Shown here: piece by piece, positions 43,709 through 53,055 of the stretch
How positions within the stretch are numbered: position 1 is the first letter of the stretch
Layout of the letters: each line of letters starts with the position of its first letter
Origin: Croceivirga radicis
GTDB taxonomy: Bacteria > Bacteroidota > Bacteroidia > Flavobacteriales > Flavobacteriaceae
Reading direction: 5' to 3'
Assembly: GCF_002072105.2 (NCBI RefSeq)
Contig: NZ_MTBC01000002.1
Coordinates: 310,001-374,000 of the forward strand
DNA length: 64,000 nucleotides
The notes under the pieces: generated by a model
The model's input: only the letters and a program-made list of their open reading frames with translations
Databases searched by the model: none
What the model was told of the DNA's origin: nothing
Made by a program: the position numbers and the translations under genes

Positions 43709-44569
43709 ATGAAAGTAGTTGTAGTTGGTATAGGGTTAATTGGAGGCTCTTTTGCAAAAGACATACGGGAAACGCATCCAAAGGTTTGTATAGAGGGTAT
43801 AGACGCAAATACTTCGCATATAGAAGAAGCTATTGATTTGGGTTTAATAGATGCGGCTACCACCTATAAGGGTTTAGCAGATGCAGATGTGGTAATTGTA
43901 GCTATTCCAGTAACGGTTTTGGCCAAAGAGTTACCCATCATACTAGACTATGTTGGGGAAGAAACAGTGGTGATTGATGCTGGTTCTACCAAAGCACAAA
44001 TTTGTAAGGTTGTAGCGGAACATCCAAAACGTAGAAATTATTTGGCATGCCACCCTATAGCAGGTACTGAGTATTCTGGGCCGTCTGCAGCAATTAGTGG
44101 ATTGTACAATGGCAAAACCAACATAATCTGTGAGGTAGAGCAAACCGCATTTAAATTACAAGAGAAAGCCTTGGCCTTATTTGAAAAATTAGGCATGAGA
44201 ATCCGGTATATGAATCCCGATAATCATGATAAACATATAGCTTACGTATCGCATCTGTCACACATTAGTTCCTTTATGTTAGGAAAGACGGTTATTGAGA
44301 AAGAAAAAAATGAGCGTGATATTTTTGACATGGCTGGTAGTGGATTTGAGAGTACGGTGCGGTTGGCAAAAAGTTCCCCTGCAATGTGGGCACCAATTTT
44401 TGAGCAAAACAAAGCAAATGTATTAGAAACATTAACAGAGTACATTAACAATTTGGAATCCTTTAAAAAAATGATGGAGGATGATGATTTTGATGGACTT
44501 TATGAAGAAATGAACAATACCAATAGAATAAAACAAATATTAAACGGAATACCACTTACTAAAAAATAG
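43709..44569 (+). CDS. tyrA: Prephenate dehydrogenase
   Basis: This 286-residue NAD(P)-dependent enzyme makes 4-hydroxyphenylpyruvate for tyrosine. The Rossmann motif GIGLIGGS is at residues 7-14; STKAQI, HPIAGTEYSGPSAA and HIAYVSHLSHISS (catalytic His) are the TyrA signature blocks. The open frame extends upstream into the aminotransferase gene, but the ATG at 43709 (MKVVVVGIGLIGG) is the natural start, two bases after that gene's stop. Confidence 0.95.
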   Translation: MKVVVVGIGLIGGSFAKDIRETHPKVCIEGIDANTSHIEEAIDLGLIDAATTYKGLADADVVIVAIPVTVLAKELPIILDYVGEETVVIDAGSTKAQICKVVAEHPKRRNYLACHPIAGTEYSGPSAAISGLYNGKTNIICEVEQTAFKLQEKALALFEKLGMRIRYMNPDNHDKHIAYVSHLSHISSFMLGKTVIEKEKNERDIFDMAGSGFESTVRLAKSSPAMWAPIFEQNKANVLETLTEYINNLESFKKMMEDDDFDGLYEEMNNTNRIKQILNGIPLTKK

Positions 44570-44580
44570 AGATTAGGATT

Positions 44581-45663
44581 ATGGAAAATTCAAAAGAGAT
44601 GAGGAAATGGTTGGATGATATGGCGTTGCCACATCCATTAGTAGTTGCAGGACCATGTAGCGCAGAAACCGAAGAGCAGGTGCTTAAAATTGCACACCAG
44701 CTTAAAGACACGGATGTAAATTATTACCGTGCCGGTATATGGAAACCAAGAACAAGACCAGGAAATTTTGAGGGAGTAGGCGCCATAGGACTAAAGTGGT
44801 TGCAAAAAGTAAAAGAAGAGACAGGTTTAAAAACGGCCACTGAGGTTGCCAATAAAGCACACGTAGATTTAGCTTTAGAGCACGATGTGGATTTATTATG
44901 GATAGGAGCACGTTCTACCGTGAGCCCATTTATTATGCAAGAATTGGCAGATGCGCTGGAAGGTACAGACAAAATTGTCTTGGTAAAGAATCCTGTAAAT
45001 CCAGATTTAGCCTTGTGGTTAGGTGGTATTGAGCGTTTGCATACTGCAGGAATTAAGAAGTTAGGTGCCATCCATAGAGGGTTTTCTACCTATGAGAAGA
45101 CCAAGTATAGAAATATACCAGAATGGCAAATGGCGATTGAGTTTCAGAACAGGTTTCCAGATTTACCTTTAATCAATGATCCATCTCATATAACAGGAAA
45201 GAGAGATATGATATTTGATGTTTCTCAGACGGCTTTAGATTTAAATTTTGACGGTTTGATGATTGAAACACACCATGATCCAGATAACGCATGGAGTGAT
45301 GCCGCGCAGCAAGTTACTCCAGATAAATTGGTTCAGATTATGCGAGATCTAAAAATAAGAAAAGAAAGTGATCCAGAAGCAGAATACAATGCGCATTTAA
45401 GTAACCTAAGAGCGCAGATTGATGTTATTGATAACCAATTGATCGAGACTTTAGGTAAAAGGATGAAAGTTTCTGACGGTATTGGTGAGTTGAAAAAACA
45501 AAAGAATGTTGCCGTTTTACAAACCAATAGATGGAATACTATTTTGGGTAAAATGATTTTAGAGGGTGAGCAGCATGGATTAAGTGAAGAATTTGTTTTA
45601 AAAATGTTTAAAGCAATTCACCAAGAATCTATTAACCATCAAGAAAAGATAATCAACTCTTAG
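44581..45663 (+). CDS. Bifunctional DAHP synthase / chorismate mutase
   Basis: The 360-residue protein has a type I-beta DAHP synthase domain (about residues 1-265; VAGPCSAETEEQV, RAGIWKPRTRPGNFEG, INDPSHITGKRD) followed by an AroQ chorismate mutase domain (about 275-360; LRAQIDVIDNQLIETLGKRM). It thus covers the first shikimate-pathway step and the step feeding prephenate to the two upstream enzymes. Fused mutase domains often mediate feedback by prephenate or chorismate. It is the last gene of the attenuated operon and is followed by a terminator. Confidence 0.95.
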   Translation: MENSKEMRKWLDDMALPHPLVVAGPCSAETEEQVLKIAHQLKDTDVNYYRAGIWKPRTRPGNFEGVGAIGLKWLQKVKEETGLKTATEVANKAHVDLALEHDVDLLWIGARSTVSPFIMQELADALEGTDKIVLVKNPVNPDLALWLGGIERLHTAGIKKLGAIHRGFSTYEKTKYRNIPEWQMAIEFQNRFPDLPLINDPSHITGKRDMIFDVSQTALDLNFDGLMIETHHDPDNAWSDAAQQVTPDKLVQIMRDLKIRKESDPEAEYNAHLSNLRAQIDVIDNQLIETLGKRMKVSDGIGELKKQKNVAVLQTNRWNTILGKMILEGEQHGLSEEFVLKMFKAIHQESINHQEKIINS

Positions 45664-45687
45664 GAGTTATAACCTTAGTGTCAAGGC

Positions 45688-45726
45688 AAAAGGGTCATTT
45701 CTATATAGAAATGGCCTTTTTATTTT
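45688..45726 (+). terminator. Terminator of the aromatic operon
   Basis: AAGGGTCATTTC / GAAATGGCCTT stem (with one wobble) and a T-rich tail. Confidence 0.8.
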
Positions 45727-45785
45727 TACAAGTGTAACAAATCAAAAAAGGTGTCATCTTTAAGGCAAACAAAAAACAAACAGTC

Positions 45786-46460
45786 ATGAAAAAAATAGTT
45801 ACCCTTTTAATATTGGCCATTTCATCTTCAGTTTTTTCTCAAAGGATGATAGAAAATAATGTAGGGGATTTCCATAAAATCAAAGTCTTTGATTTGATAG
45901 AGGTCAATCTAATCCAATCAGATGAGGATAAAATCATCATTAAAGGCCTTAATGTAGATGATATTAAATGGACCAATAACGATGGCGTTTTAAAGCTTAG
46001 AATGCAGTTGGACAAAAAGTTTACCGGAGAAGATACATTCATAGAGGTGTATTATAAAGATATTGATGTTATAGATGGTAATGAAGGTGCAAAAATTGTT
46101 TGTAATGAACTTATAGAACAGAATAGAATAGAGTTAAGAACACAAGAAGGCGCTAGAATTATTGCCGGTTTAGATGTAGAGTATGCAGAAATGAGAGCTG
46201 TTACGGGTGGTATTTTAGAAGTTTCCGGTCTAGCGGAGAACCAAACGGTAACATTAAATACCGGAGGTATTTTTGAAGGTAGGGAATTAAGAACGATGGC
46301 ATCTGAAGTAAAAATATCTGCAGGAGGAGAAGCAGAAGTCTATGCTTCTGAAAGTATAGACGTTAACGTAAAAGCTGGTGGAGATGTGGATATTTTTGGA
46401 AACCCAAAGAAAGTAAGAAAGAAAACCTTGGTAGGCGGTAGTATACGGGTAAGAAATTAA
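45786..46460 (+). CDS. Head-GIN domain exported protein (DUF2807)
   Basis: The 224-residue protein has a signal peptide (residues 1-19, ending SVFSQR) and a DUF2807/head-GIN beta-helix domain, with DFHKIKVFDLIEVNLIQSDEDK at the start and repeated short strands. It resembles the lipoprotein at 36370 in layout but lacks a lipobox and is more acidic. The C-terminal KKVRKKTLVGGSIRVRN is strongly basic. The role is unknown. It stands alone between two terminators. Confidence 0.8.
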   Translation: MKKIVTLLILAISSSVFSQRMIENNVGDFHKIKVFDLIEVNLIQSDEDKIIIKGLNVDDIKWTNNDGVLKLRMQLDKKFTGEDTFIEVYYKDIDVIDGNEGAKIVCNELIEQNRIELRTQEGARIIAGLDVEYAEMRAVTGGILEVSGLAENQTVTLNTGGIFEGRELRTMASEVKISAGGEAEVYASESIDVNVKAGGDVDIFGNPKKVRKKTLVGGSIRVRN

Positions 46461-46474
46461 ATTACCCACAAAAC

Positions 46475-46511
46475 AAAAAAGCCCTAACTAAAAGTTGGGG
46501 CTTTTTTTTTG
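46475..46511. terminator. Terminator after the head-GIN gene
   Basis: AAAAAAGCCCTAAC / GTTGGGGCTTTTTTTTT stem-loop between convergent genes; it could serve both directions (A-run on one side, T-run on the other). Confidence 0.8.
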
Positions 46512-46528
46512 TTACTGTTAATAGGGTT

Positions 46529-46969
46529 CTATTTTTTAAAGATATAACGCGTAATAAAAATTCCTTGGCCGTCTCCTTTACCACCTTCACTTTCTACGGC
46601 ACTAATTACATGTTCTAATTGCCATCCTTGAGAAACCATGTCGTTTATCATAGAAGTAATCAAAGCATCGTTAGCAGCAATGTTTTGAAAACGAATACCA
46701 CCAATATTGTAAAAGTTCAATAGCTTGGTTTCTTCAAAATTCTTAACACGTATTTCGTCTCGTTTAGACTTGTTTCTAGTGTTATCTTCTTCGGTTTGCA
46801 CAGAAGTAAATTCTCTGTAATCTTTCTCTTCTAGGGCATTAATTATCCTAGATCTACCTAAACCATTTGGAACAATAGATTCAACACTGGTAATAACCTT
46901 ATATTGTTGTGCTTGTACGTTTACGGTTGCCACCAATGCAAATAAGGCAAATACTACTAGTTTTTTCAT
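46529..46969 (-). CDS. Exported protein, function unknown
   Basis: The 146-residue protein has a signal peptide (residues 1-20, ending VNVQAQ). The mature part has a hydrophilic central helix (KDYREFTSVQTEEDNTRNKS) and a C-terminal segment SQGWQLEHVISAVES similar to the GWEL motifs of small DUF4177-like proteins; I do not assign a family. An in-frame GTG at 47011 would add 14 residues before the signal peptide, so the ATG at 46969 is preferred. It is divergent from rsgA. Confidence 0.72.
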   Translation of the reverse strand: MKKLVVFALFALVATVNVQAQQYKVITSVESIVPNGLGRSRIINALEEKDYREFTSVQTEEDNTRNKSKRDEIRVKNFEETKLLNFYNIGGIRFQNIAANDALITSMINDMVSQGWQLEHVISAVESEGGKGDGQGIFITRYIFKK

Positions 46970-47074
46970 GTTTTTGTTTTTAATGTTGATTTTAAATTTG
47001 ATGTTATACACAACGGACGAATTAGGTATAAAATTGTTTCTTTGTTAAAACAACTATTTTACAAAGAACAGTCT

Positions 47075-48028
47075 ATGATAGGTACCGTTTATAAATCTAC
47101 CGGCAGTTGGTATACCGTAAAGGCAAGGGACGGTAAGTTTTATGAATGTAGAATTAAGGGTAAATTCCGTATTAAAGGGATTAAAAGTACCAATCCAATA
47201 GCGGTTGGGGATAAAGTACATTTTAAGCTAGAAACTAAAGGAGATGAAACGGTTGGTGTAATTCATAAAATTGAAGAAAGACAAAACTATATCATTCGTA
47301 AATCTGTTAACCTGTCTAAACAGGTACATATTATCGCGGCCAATTTAGACCAAGTGTTTTTAATGGTTACCTTAAACAATCCTACTACGTTTACCAGTTT
47401 TATAGACCGATTTTTGGTTACGGCAGAGGCATATGATATTCCGGCAATACTACTTTTTAATAAGATAGATGCTTACGCCATAGAAGAACGGGCAGAGGTA
47501 GCATACCTAATGGATCTATATAAAAATATTGGGTATACCGTTTTAGAAATTTCTGCCAAAGAAGGTAAAAACACACATTTGGTTAAGGAATTGATGCTGA
47601 ATAAGGTTAGTATGTTCTCTGGGCATTCTGGTGTTGGCAAATCTACTCTAGTAAATGCCTTAGAGCCAGGATTAAAACTAAAAACCGCAGAAATATCCGA
47701 ACAGCATGCGCAAGGCCAACATACAACTACCTTTGCAGAGATGTACGATTTAAGCTTTAATGCTCAAATAATTGATACTCCAGGTATTCGTGGCTTTGGG
47801 ATCGTAGAGATGGAAAAAGATGAGATAGGAGATTATTTTCCAGAGTTTTTTGAGTTAAAGTCAGAATGTAAATTCAATAATTGCCTACACTTAGACGAGC
47901 CTAAGTGTGCAGTTAAGGAAGCATTGGACAACGATGAGGTTTCTTGGAGCCGATACCGTAGTTATGTGCAAATGTTAACAGAAGACGTAGACGCAAATTA
48001 CAGACAAGATATTTATAAGGAAAAATAA
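47075..48028 (+). CDS. rsgA: Ribosome small-subunit-dependent GTPase A
   Basis: This 317-residue GTPase assists late 30S maturation. The circularly permuted order is visible: G4 LLFNKIDAY, then G1 GHSGVGKST and G3 DTPGIRGFG, preceded by an OB-fold and followed by a zinc motif CKFNNCLHLDEPKC. The ATG at 47075 (MIGTVYKSTGSWYTV) is the family start; an in-frame TTG at 47042 would add 11 residues. The TAA overlaps the dtd start by one base. Confidence 0.95.
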   Translation: MIGTVYKSTGSWYTVKARDGKFYECRIKGKFRIKGIKSTNPIAVGDKVHFKLETKGDETVGVIHKIEERQNYIIRKSVNLSKQVHIIAANLDQVFLMVTLNNPTTFTSFIDRFLVTAEAYDIPAILLFNKIDAYAIEERAEVAYLMDLYKNIGYTVLEISAKEGKNTHLVKELMLNKVSMFSGHSGVGKSTLVNALEPGLKLKTAEISEQHAQGQHTTTFAEMYDLSFNAQIIDTPGIRGFGIVEMEKDEIGDYFPEFFELKSECKFNNCLHLDEPKCAVKEALDNDEVSWSRYRSYVQMLTEDVDANYRQDIYKEK

Positions 48029-48480
48029 TGAAGGTTGTTGTACAGCGTGTTACTTATGCTTCGGTCTCGGTAAAAGGGGTGGTCTTATCCAAAATAGGCA
48101 AAGGTTTATTGGTCTTGGTAGGTATAGAAGATGCAGATACTAAAGAAGATATAGATTGGTTGTGCCGTAAGGTGGTGAACCTTCGTATTTTTAATGATGG
48201 TGATGGTGTAATGAACCTATCATTAAAAGACTGTGAAGGTGATGCTATAGTCGTGAGTCAATTTACCTTACATGCTAGTACCAAAAAAGGGAATAGGCCA
48301 TCTTATTTAAAGGCATCGAAGCCTGTAACAGCCATACCTATATACGAGGCGTTTGTACATCAGTTTCAAAAAGAACTAGGTAAGGAAATAGGAACTGGTG
48401 AATTTGGAGCAGATATGAAGGTAGAGCTTTTAAATGATGGACCGGTAACAATTATAATCGATACGAAGAATAAGGAATAA
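48028..48480 (+). CDS. dtd: D-aminoacyl-tRNA deacylase
   Basis: This 150-residue cytoplasmic enzyme removes D-amino acids mistakenly attached to tRNA. The N-terminal MKVVVQRVTYASVSV, the SQFTLHA motif and the NDGPVTI cross-subunit motif are all present, as is the usual length. Its ATG overlaps the rsgA stop, so the two are probably translated together. Confidence 0.95.
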   Translation: MKVVVQRVTYASVSVKGVVLSKIGKGLLVLVGIEDADTKEDIDWLCRKVVNLRIFNDGDGVMNLSLKDCEGDAIVVSQFTLHASTKKGNRPSYLKASKPVTAIPIYEAFVHQFQKELGKEIGTGEFGADMKVELLNDGPVTIIIDTKNKE

Positions 48481-48571
48481 AGCATTTTACAAGCAGTTTA
48501 TCAAATAATTTTGGTTTTTAGATAAGTTTTCATTTGATTTATCGTTGTTAGTTTACCAGACCAACCAATTC

Positions 48572-50464
48572 ATGAGAAAATTTACTATTATTTTCTTGTT
48601 GGCATTAATTCAAGTTAATGCGCAAGACTTTCCTATTGTTCAAATACCTGAACAATTGACCAAAAATGCTGACGCCACTATAATTTCTAAAGATGTAAAA
48701 GTCACCATTGAAGATTACGACAAATATTATTATAACGAAAAGTTGGTAATTAAAGTGTACAATCAAAATGGTGATAAACACGCTAGAGCCTTTGCTTTCT
48801 ATGACAACGAGCAAAGAATCGAGGATTTGGAAGTTAAGGTGTTCAATAGCAATGGTAAACAGTTAGATAGGTTCAAAAAAAAGGATTTCAAAGATCAAAG
48901 TGCTGTGGGTAATGGCACATTGTATTCTGAAAGTAGAGTTAAATTTCTTAGGTATGTTCCTGTAACTTATCCATATACGTTAGTTTTTGAATCGAGCTAC
49001 TCAACTTCGGATACTGCTTTTTTGCCAGATTGTAATTTTGTAGAAGATTATGGTATAGGAATATTAAAAAGTACGTTCCAGATTAGCTATCAAGAGAATC
49101 AAACTCTTAGAATCAAAGAAAGTAATTTTGATGGGTTTAACGTTGATAAAATAAAGGAAGGGCATAAACTAAAATACAGTATTGCTAACCTAGTGGCACA
49201 GGAAAAAGAACCATATTCTTCTGGTTTAAAAAATAATACCCCCAATGTTAAGTTTGCTCTAAATAAATTTCATCTTAAAGGGGTAGACGGTGAAGCGGAT
49301 AGTTGGAAAGATTATGGAAAATGGATACACGATGAGTTTTTAGTTGGTCAAGAACAACTACCCGAAGCTACAATAACGTCAATCAAGAAACTGGTTGAAA
49401 AGGCCTCGTCACTAGAAGAAAAAATACGTTTGGTGTATAAATATGTACAAGATAATACCCGCTATATAAGTGTTCAATTAGGTATAGGTGGATGGAAACC
49501 TATTTCGGCAACTGAAGTGGATAGGAATAAATATGGGGACTGCAAAGGGTTGACCAATTACACTAAAGCACTCTTGGAGGCGGTGGGTGTCCCTTCTTAT
49601 TATACAGTAGTTTACGCCGGTAGAGATAAACAAAATCTAGACGAGGAATTTCCTAAAATGTCTGGAAACCATGTAATTCTAAATGTTCCACTTCATGACA
49701 AAGAAATTTATTTAGAATGTACAAGCCAAAAGGCACCGGTAAATTTTTTAGGAACGTTTACAGATGACCGAAATGTTCTTAAGGTAACTCCTAATGGAGG
49801 CATATTTGATAAGACAAAAAAATATGAAGATGAAGTAAGTAAACAGAAAAGTGTTGCAAGTGTTTCTATAAATCAGGATGGAAGTTTAAAAGCTAACGTA
49901 ACCATTGAGTCTACGGGAATTCAATATCATAATAAGTATGGCATATTGGATTTTAAGAAAGAAGATCAAATGGAACATTATAAAGAATACTGGAGCTATC
50001 TCAATAAATTGGAACTGGATGCAGTTTCCTTTTCAAATGATAAAAATGAAGCGCGCTTAACAGAGGATGTCAATTTGTGGGTAGGTTCCTATTTATCTAA
50101 AGCGGGCAACCAATTTCTTATGGTGCCTAATATATTTAATCGAAATACTTTTATTCCAAAACGTGTAAGGAATAGGAAAACGGACGTGGTGGTGAAAAGA
50201 GGGTACTTTGATGAGGATGTTTATAATATAACACTTCCAAAGGGTTATAAAATTGAGTCACTTTTAAGCCCTGTAAAAATAATAACGCCATTTGGAGAAT
50301 ATAGCGTTGTAATGAAAAAAAATGATGACGGCACGTATTCTTACAGTAGAAAATTGGTAATAAAATCCGGGGTGTTTCCTAAAGAACAATATGCAGATTT
50401 TAGAGCATTTAGAAAAAAGATTGCCCAATTTGATAATTCCAAAATTATTATTACTACAAATTAA
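48572..50464 (+). CDS. DUF3857/transglutaminase-like exported protein
   Basis: The 630-residue protein has a signal peptide (residues 1-18, ending NAQDF), an N-terminal DUF3857 domain and a central transglutaminase-like domain. The catalytic Cys is in YGDCKGLTNY (Cys324), with a later histidine in SGNHVILNV and an Asp further on, so the triad may be active. A C-terminal beta-rich DUF3858-type region follows. Function is unknown. It is followed 38 bases downstream by a paralogue lacking the cysteine. The start at 48572 was chosen over 48545 for the signal peptide. Confidence 0.85.
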   Translation: MRKFTIIFLLALIQVNAQDFPIVQIPEQLTKNADATIISKDVKVTIEDYDKYYYNEKLVIKVYNQNGDKHARAFAFYDNEQRIEDLEVKVFNSNGKQLDRFKKKDFKDQSAVGNGTLYSESRVKFLRYVPVTYPYTLVFESSYSTSDTAFLPDCNFVEDYGIGILKSTFQISYQENQTLRIKESNFDGFNVDKIKEGHKLKYSIANLVAQEKEPYSSGLKNNTPNVKFALNKFHLKGVDGEADSWKDYGKWIHDEFLVGQEQLPEATITSIKKLVEKASSLEEKIRLVYKYVQDNTRYISVQLGIGGWKPISATEVDRNKYGDCKGLTNYTKALLEAVGVPSYYTVVYAGRDKQNLDEEFPKMSGNHVILNVPLHDKEIYLECTSQKAPVNFLGTFTDDRNVLKVTPNGGIFDKTKKYEDEVSKQKSVASVSINQDGSLKANVTIESTGIQYHNKYGILDFKKEDQMEHYKEYWSYLNKLELDAVSFSNDKNEARLTEDVNLWVGSYLSKAGNQFLMVPNIFNRNTFIPKRVRNRKTDVVVKRGYFDEDVYNITLPKGYKIESLLSPVKIITPFGEYSVVMKKNDDGTYSYSRKLVIKSGVFPKEQYADFRAFRKKIAQFDNSKIIITTN

Positions 50465-50502
50465 CTATTGCCAAATTAATAACGATAACCAAAACCAAGT
50501 AT

Positions 50503-52515
50503 ATGAAACTTAAACTATCTATTAGCTTTATCCTATTTGTTATTGTTGCAACTGCTCAAGAAATAAACTATAAACTAGGTAAGGTAAGTGAAGCAGAAAT
50601 ATTGCAAGAAGAGCATCCTATTGAAAAGGAGGCAGAAGCGGCCATATTATATAAAAAGGAACGGGTAGAATATGAGTTTACTCCTAATAAAGGTTTTAAA
50701 AGTGTGAGGTACTGTCATTATAGAATTAAAATCTACAATAAAGATGGATTGGATTGGGGAACAATTGAGGTTCCATTATACAAATCTAACAACGAGGAAG
50801 AGACCGTTTACGAGGTAAAAGGTTATTCCTATAATCTAATGGACGGTAAAATAGAAGAAACAAAGTTAAAGAAAGACGGAATTTTAAAAGAAAATGTAAA
50901 TAAGTATCGCAATAAGGTTTCCATTGTAATGCCCGCAGTTAAAGAGGGTACTGTAATAGATGTGGAATATAAAGTTGGGTCTGAGTTTATAGGTAATTTA
51001 GATACATTCGTTATGCAATATGGTATTCCTTTAGATAAAGTTGAAATTAAAGTTGAAATACCTGAATATTTTGTTTTTAAACGCCATGGTAAAGGGTACC
51101 ACCCAATAAATGTTAGGCAGACCAAAGAGAATAGAAAAATACCGTATAGTTATAAATCAGGAAATGATGTAGGTTTTTCTGCAAGAAATCAAAGGTCTAC
51201 TGGTTATTTGGAGTTTTTTGAGAATAAATATGTTATCGAGACCTCTAATATACCATCTTTAAGAAATACCGATTACACAGATAATATTGATAACTATAGA
51301 AGTGCAATTAAATTTGAATTAGCTTCCGTACAATTTCCAGATAGCCCTTATAAAAATTATAGTCTTTCTTGGGCAGACGTTGCCAAAACTATTTATAAAT
51401 CAAGTGATTTTGGAGGCGAATTGTCTAAGAAACGGTTGTTCGAAGAAGTTCTTTTAAATCTAAAGGGGGAGGGGAAGGATGATAACCAATTGATGCTGGA
51501 AATTTTTGATTACGTTAAAAATGAAATTACTTGGAATGGTTATTATGGCTACTATTGCGAAAATGGATTAAAAAATACACTTAAGGAAAAAACCGGAAAT
51601 GTAGCCGATATTAATTTATTACTAGTCGGTTTGTTAAAAGAGGCTGGTTTTAAGGTTGATCCCGTTCTAGTAAGTACAAAATCTAACGGATTACCCCTTT
51701 ATCCTACAAATGATGGTTTTAATTACGTTATAGCAGGTTTAAGTCTTGATGGTAAACTTATATATTTAGATGCTACTGAAAAACTGAATGGTTTTGGACT
51801 ATTGCCTTCTAGGGCAATGAATTGGTATGGTAGGTTGGTAAAGGAAGACCTAACATCTAAAGAAGTAAGTTTGGTTCCTAAAAAACTCGCTAAAGAAGTA
51901 ACGTTTTTACAAGCTAAGCTTTCCGTAAATGGATTGTTAGAGGGGAAAATTAGAAATCAATATTTTGATAATACGGCCTTATATTATAGAAAAAAGTATA
52001 AGGATAGTGATGTAGTGGAAGTCATGGAAGAAATGGAGGAAAATAATACTGATTTTTCTGTGGACAATTTAAAATTCAATAATAAAAATAAGTACAATAA
52101 GGCATTGGTAAAGTCTTTTGAGTTTAGTAAGGAAAATCAATTAGAAACAATTGGTGATAAGTTATTTTTTAAACCTTTTTTTTTCATGGGTCTTACTCAA
52201 AACCCGTTTATTGAAGAATCAAGGGAGTATCCGGTAGATTTTGTTTATCCAAATTCCAAGAAGATTACTGTGTTGTTAGATATTCCAGAAGGTTATACGG
52301 TAGAATCAGTTCCCGAGAATGTAGCTTTGGCCTTGCCGGACCAAATGGGATTATTCTCTTACACAACTGAATTTGCCAATGGAAAGTTAAAGTGCCAGAT
52401 CCAACAAAATATTAACGTTCATATGGTTCCCGCTCAACTGTACCCTAGTTTAAAAGAATTTTATGGAACAATGGTTCAAAAACAATTAGAGCAGGTTGTT
52501 CTAGTTAAGGCTTAA
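50503..52515 (+). CDS. DUF3857 protein with degenerate transglutaminase-like domain
   Basis: The 670-residue protein has a signal peptide (about residues 1-18) and the same domain order as the preceding gene. Where the paralogue has GDCKG, this one has GNVADINLLL, with Val367 at the cysteine position, so it is probably catalytically inactive as a transglutaminase or protease. The pair looks like a tandem duplication followed by divergence. No terminator is obvious between the two, so both are probably expressed together. Confidence 0.83.
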   Translation: MKLKLSISFILFVIVATAQEINYKLGKVSEAEILQEEHPIEKEAEAAILYKKERVEYEFTPNKGFKSVRYCHYRIKIYNKDGLDWGTIEVPLYKSNNEEETVYEVKGYSYNLMDGKIEETKLKKDGILKENVNKYRNKVSIVMPAVKEGTVIDVEYKVGSEFIGNLDTFVMQYGIPLDKVEIKVEIPEYFVFKRHGKGYHPINVRQTKENRKIPYSYKSGNDVGFSARNQRSTGYLEFFENKYVIETSNIPSLRNTDYTDNIDNYRSAIKFELASVQFPDSPYKNYSLSWADVAKTIYKSSDFGGELSKKRLFEEVLLNLKGEGKDDNQLMLEIFDYVKNEITWNGYYGYYCENGLKNTLKEKTGNVADINLLLVGLLKEAGFKVDPVLVSTKSNGLPLYPTNDGFNYVIAGLSLDGKLIYLDATEKLNGFGLLPSRAMNWYGRLVKEDLTSKEVSLVPKKLAKEVTFLQAKLSVNGLLEGKIRNQYFDNTALYYRKKYKDSDVVEVMEEMEENNTDFSVDNLKFNNKNKYNKALVKSFEFSKENQLETIGDKLFFKPFFFMGLTQNPFIEESREYPVDFVYPNSKKITVLLDIPEGYTVESVPENVALALPDQMGLFSYTTEFANGKLKCQIQQNINVHMVPAQLYPSLKEFYGTMVQKQLEQVVLVKA

Positions 52516-52661
52516 TTTTAAATAATATGGTCAAGATACATTTGTATCCGTAGTGTGTTTTTTTGTAAATTATACCATAACATTAAAGAACTCTTTGCAA
52601 AAGCGTTAACAGCTCAAATACAAACCTATATTGTTTTAGAAAAGGTCTCACCTTGTTAGAT

Positions 52662-52669
52662 TACCTTTG
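52662..52669 (+). promoter_or_regulatory. Promoter -7 box for the MazG-like gene
   Basis: TACCTTTG matches TAnnTTTG and ends 15 bases before the ATG at 52685. Confidence 0.45.
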
Positions 52670-52684
52670 TAAAAAATTTTGGTA

Positions 52685-53011
52685 ATGAACATACAAAACG
52701 CACAGCAAGCCGTAGACGAGTGGATCAAAAATCATGGTGTTCGCTACTTTAACGAATTAACCAACATGGCCCAATTAACAGAAGAAGTGGGAGAAGTAGC
52801 TCGTATCATTGCGCGCAGATATGGCGAACAGAGTGAAAAAGAATCGGATAAAAACAAGGATTTAGGAGAAGAATTAGCAGATGTGGTCTTTGTAGTTTTA
52901 TGTTTGGCCAACCAAACAGGGGTTAATTTGCAACAAGCATTTGAAAAAAAGTTGGATTTGAAAACCAAGCGGGATCATGACCGCCATCACAACAATCAAA
53001 AACTTAAATAA
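52685..53011 (+). CDS. MazG-like nucleotide pyrophosphohydrolase
   Basis: The 108-residue all-helical protein has the metal-binding acids of the MazG superfamily: LTEEVGEVARIIARRYGE and, further on, LGEELADVVFVVLCLAN (EExxE...ExxD pattern). It would hydrolyse (d)NTPs or house-clean non-canonical nucleotides; the exact substrate is unknown. An in-frame TTG at 52679 adds two residues; the ATG gives MNIQNAQQAVDEWI. A new promoter for aroA lies at its stop codon. Confidence 0.85.
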   Translation: MNIQNAQQAVDEWIKNHGVRYFNELTNMAQLTEEVGEVARIIARRYGEQSEKESDKNKDLGEELADVVFVVLCLANQTGVNLQQAFEKKLDLKTKRDHDRHHNNQKLK

Positions 53012-53014
53012 GCC

Positions 53015-53022
53015 TATCTTTG
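53015..53022 (+). promoter_or_regulatory. Promoter -7 box for aroA
   Basis: TATCTTTG matches TAnnTTTG, four bases after the MazG-like stop codon and 33 bases before the aroA TTG. Confidence 0.45.
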
Positions 53023-53055
53023 TGCCTTACTAATCGGTATTAAATTTCTAATAAA

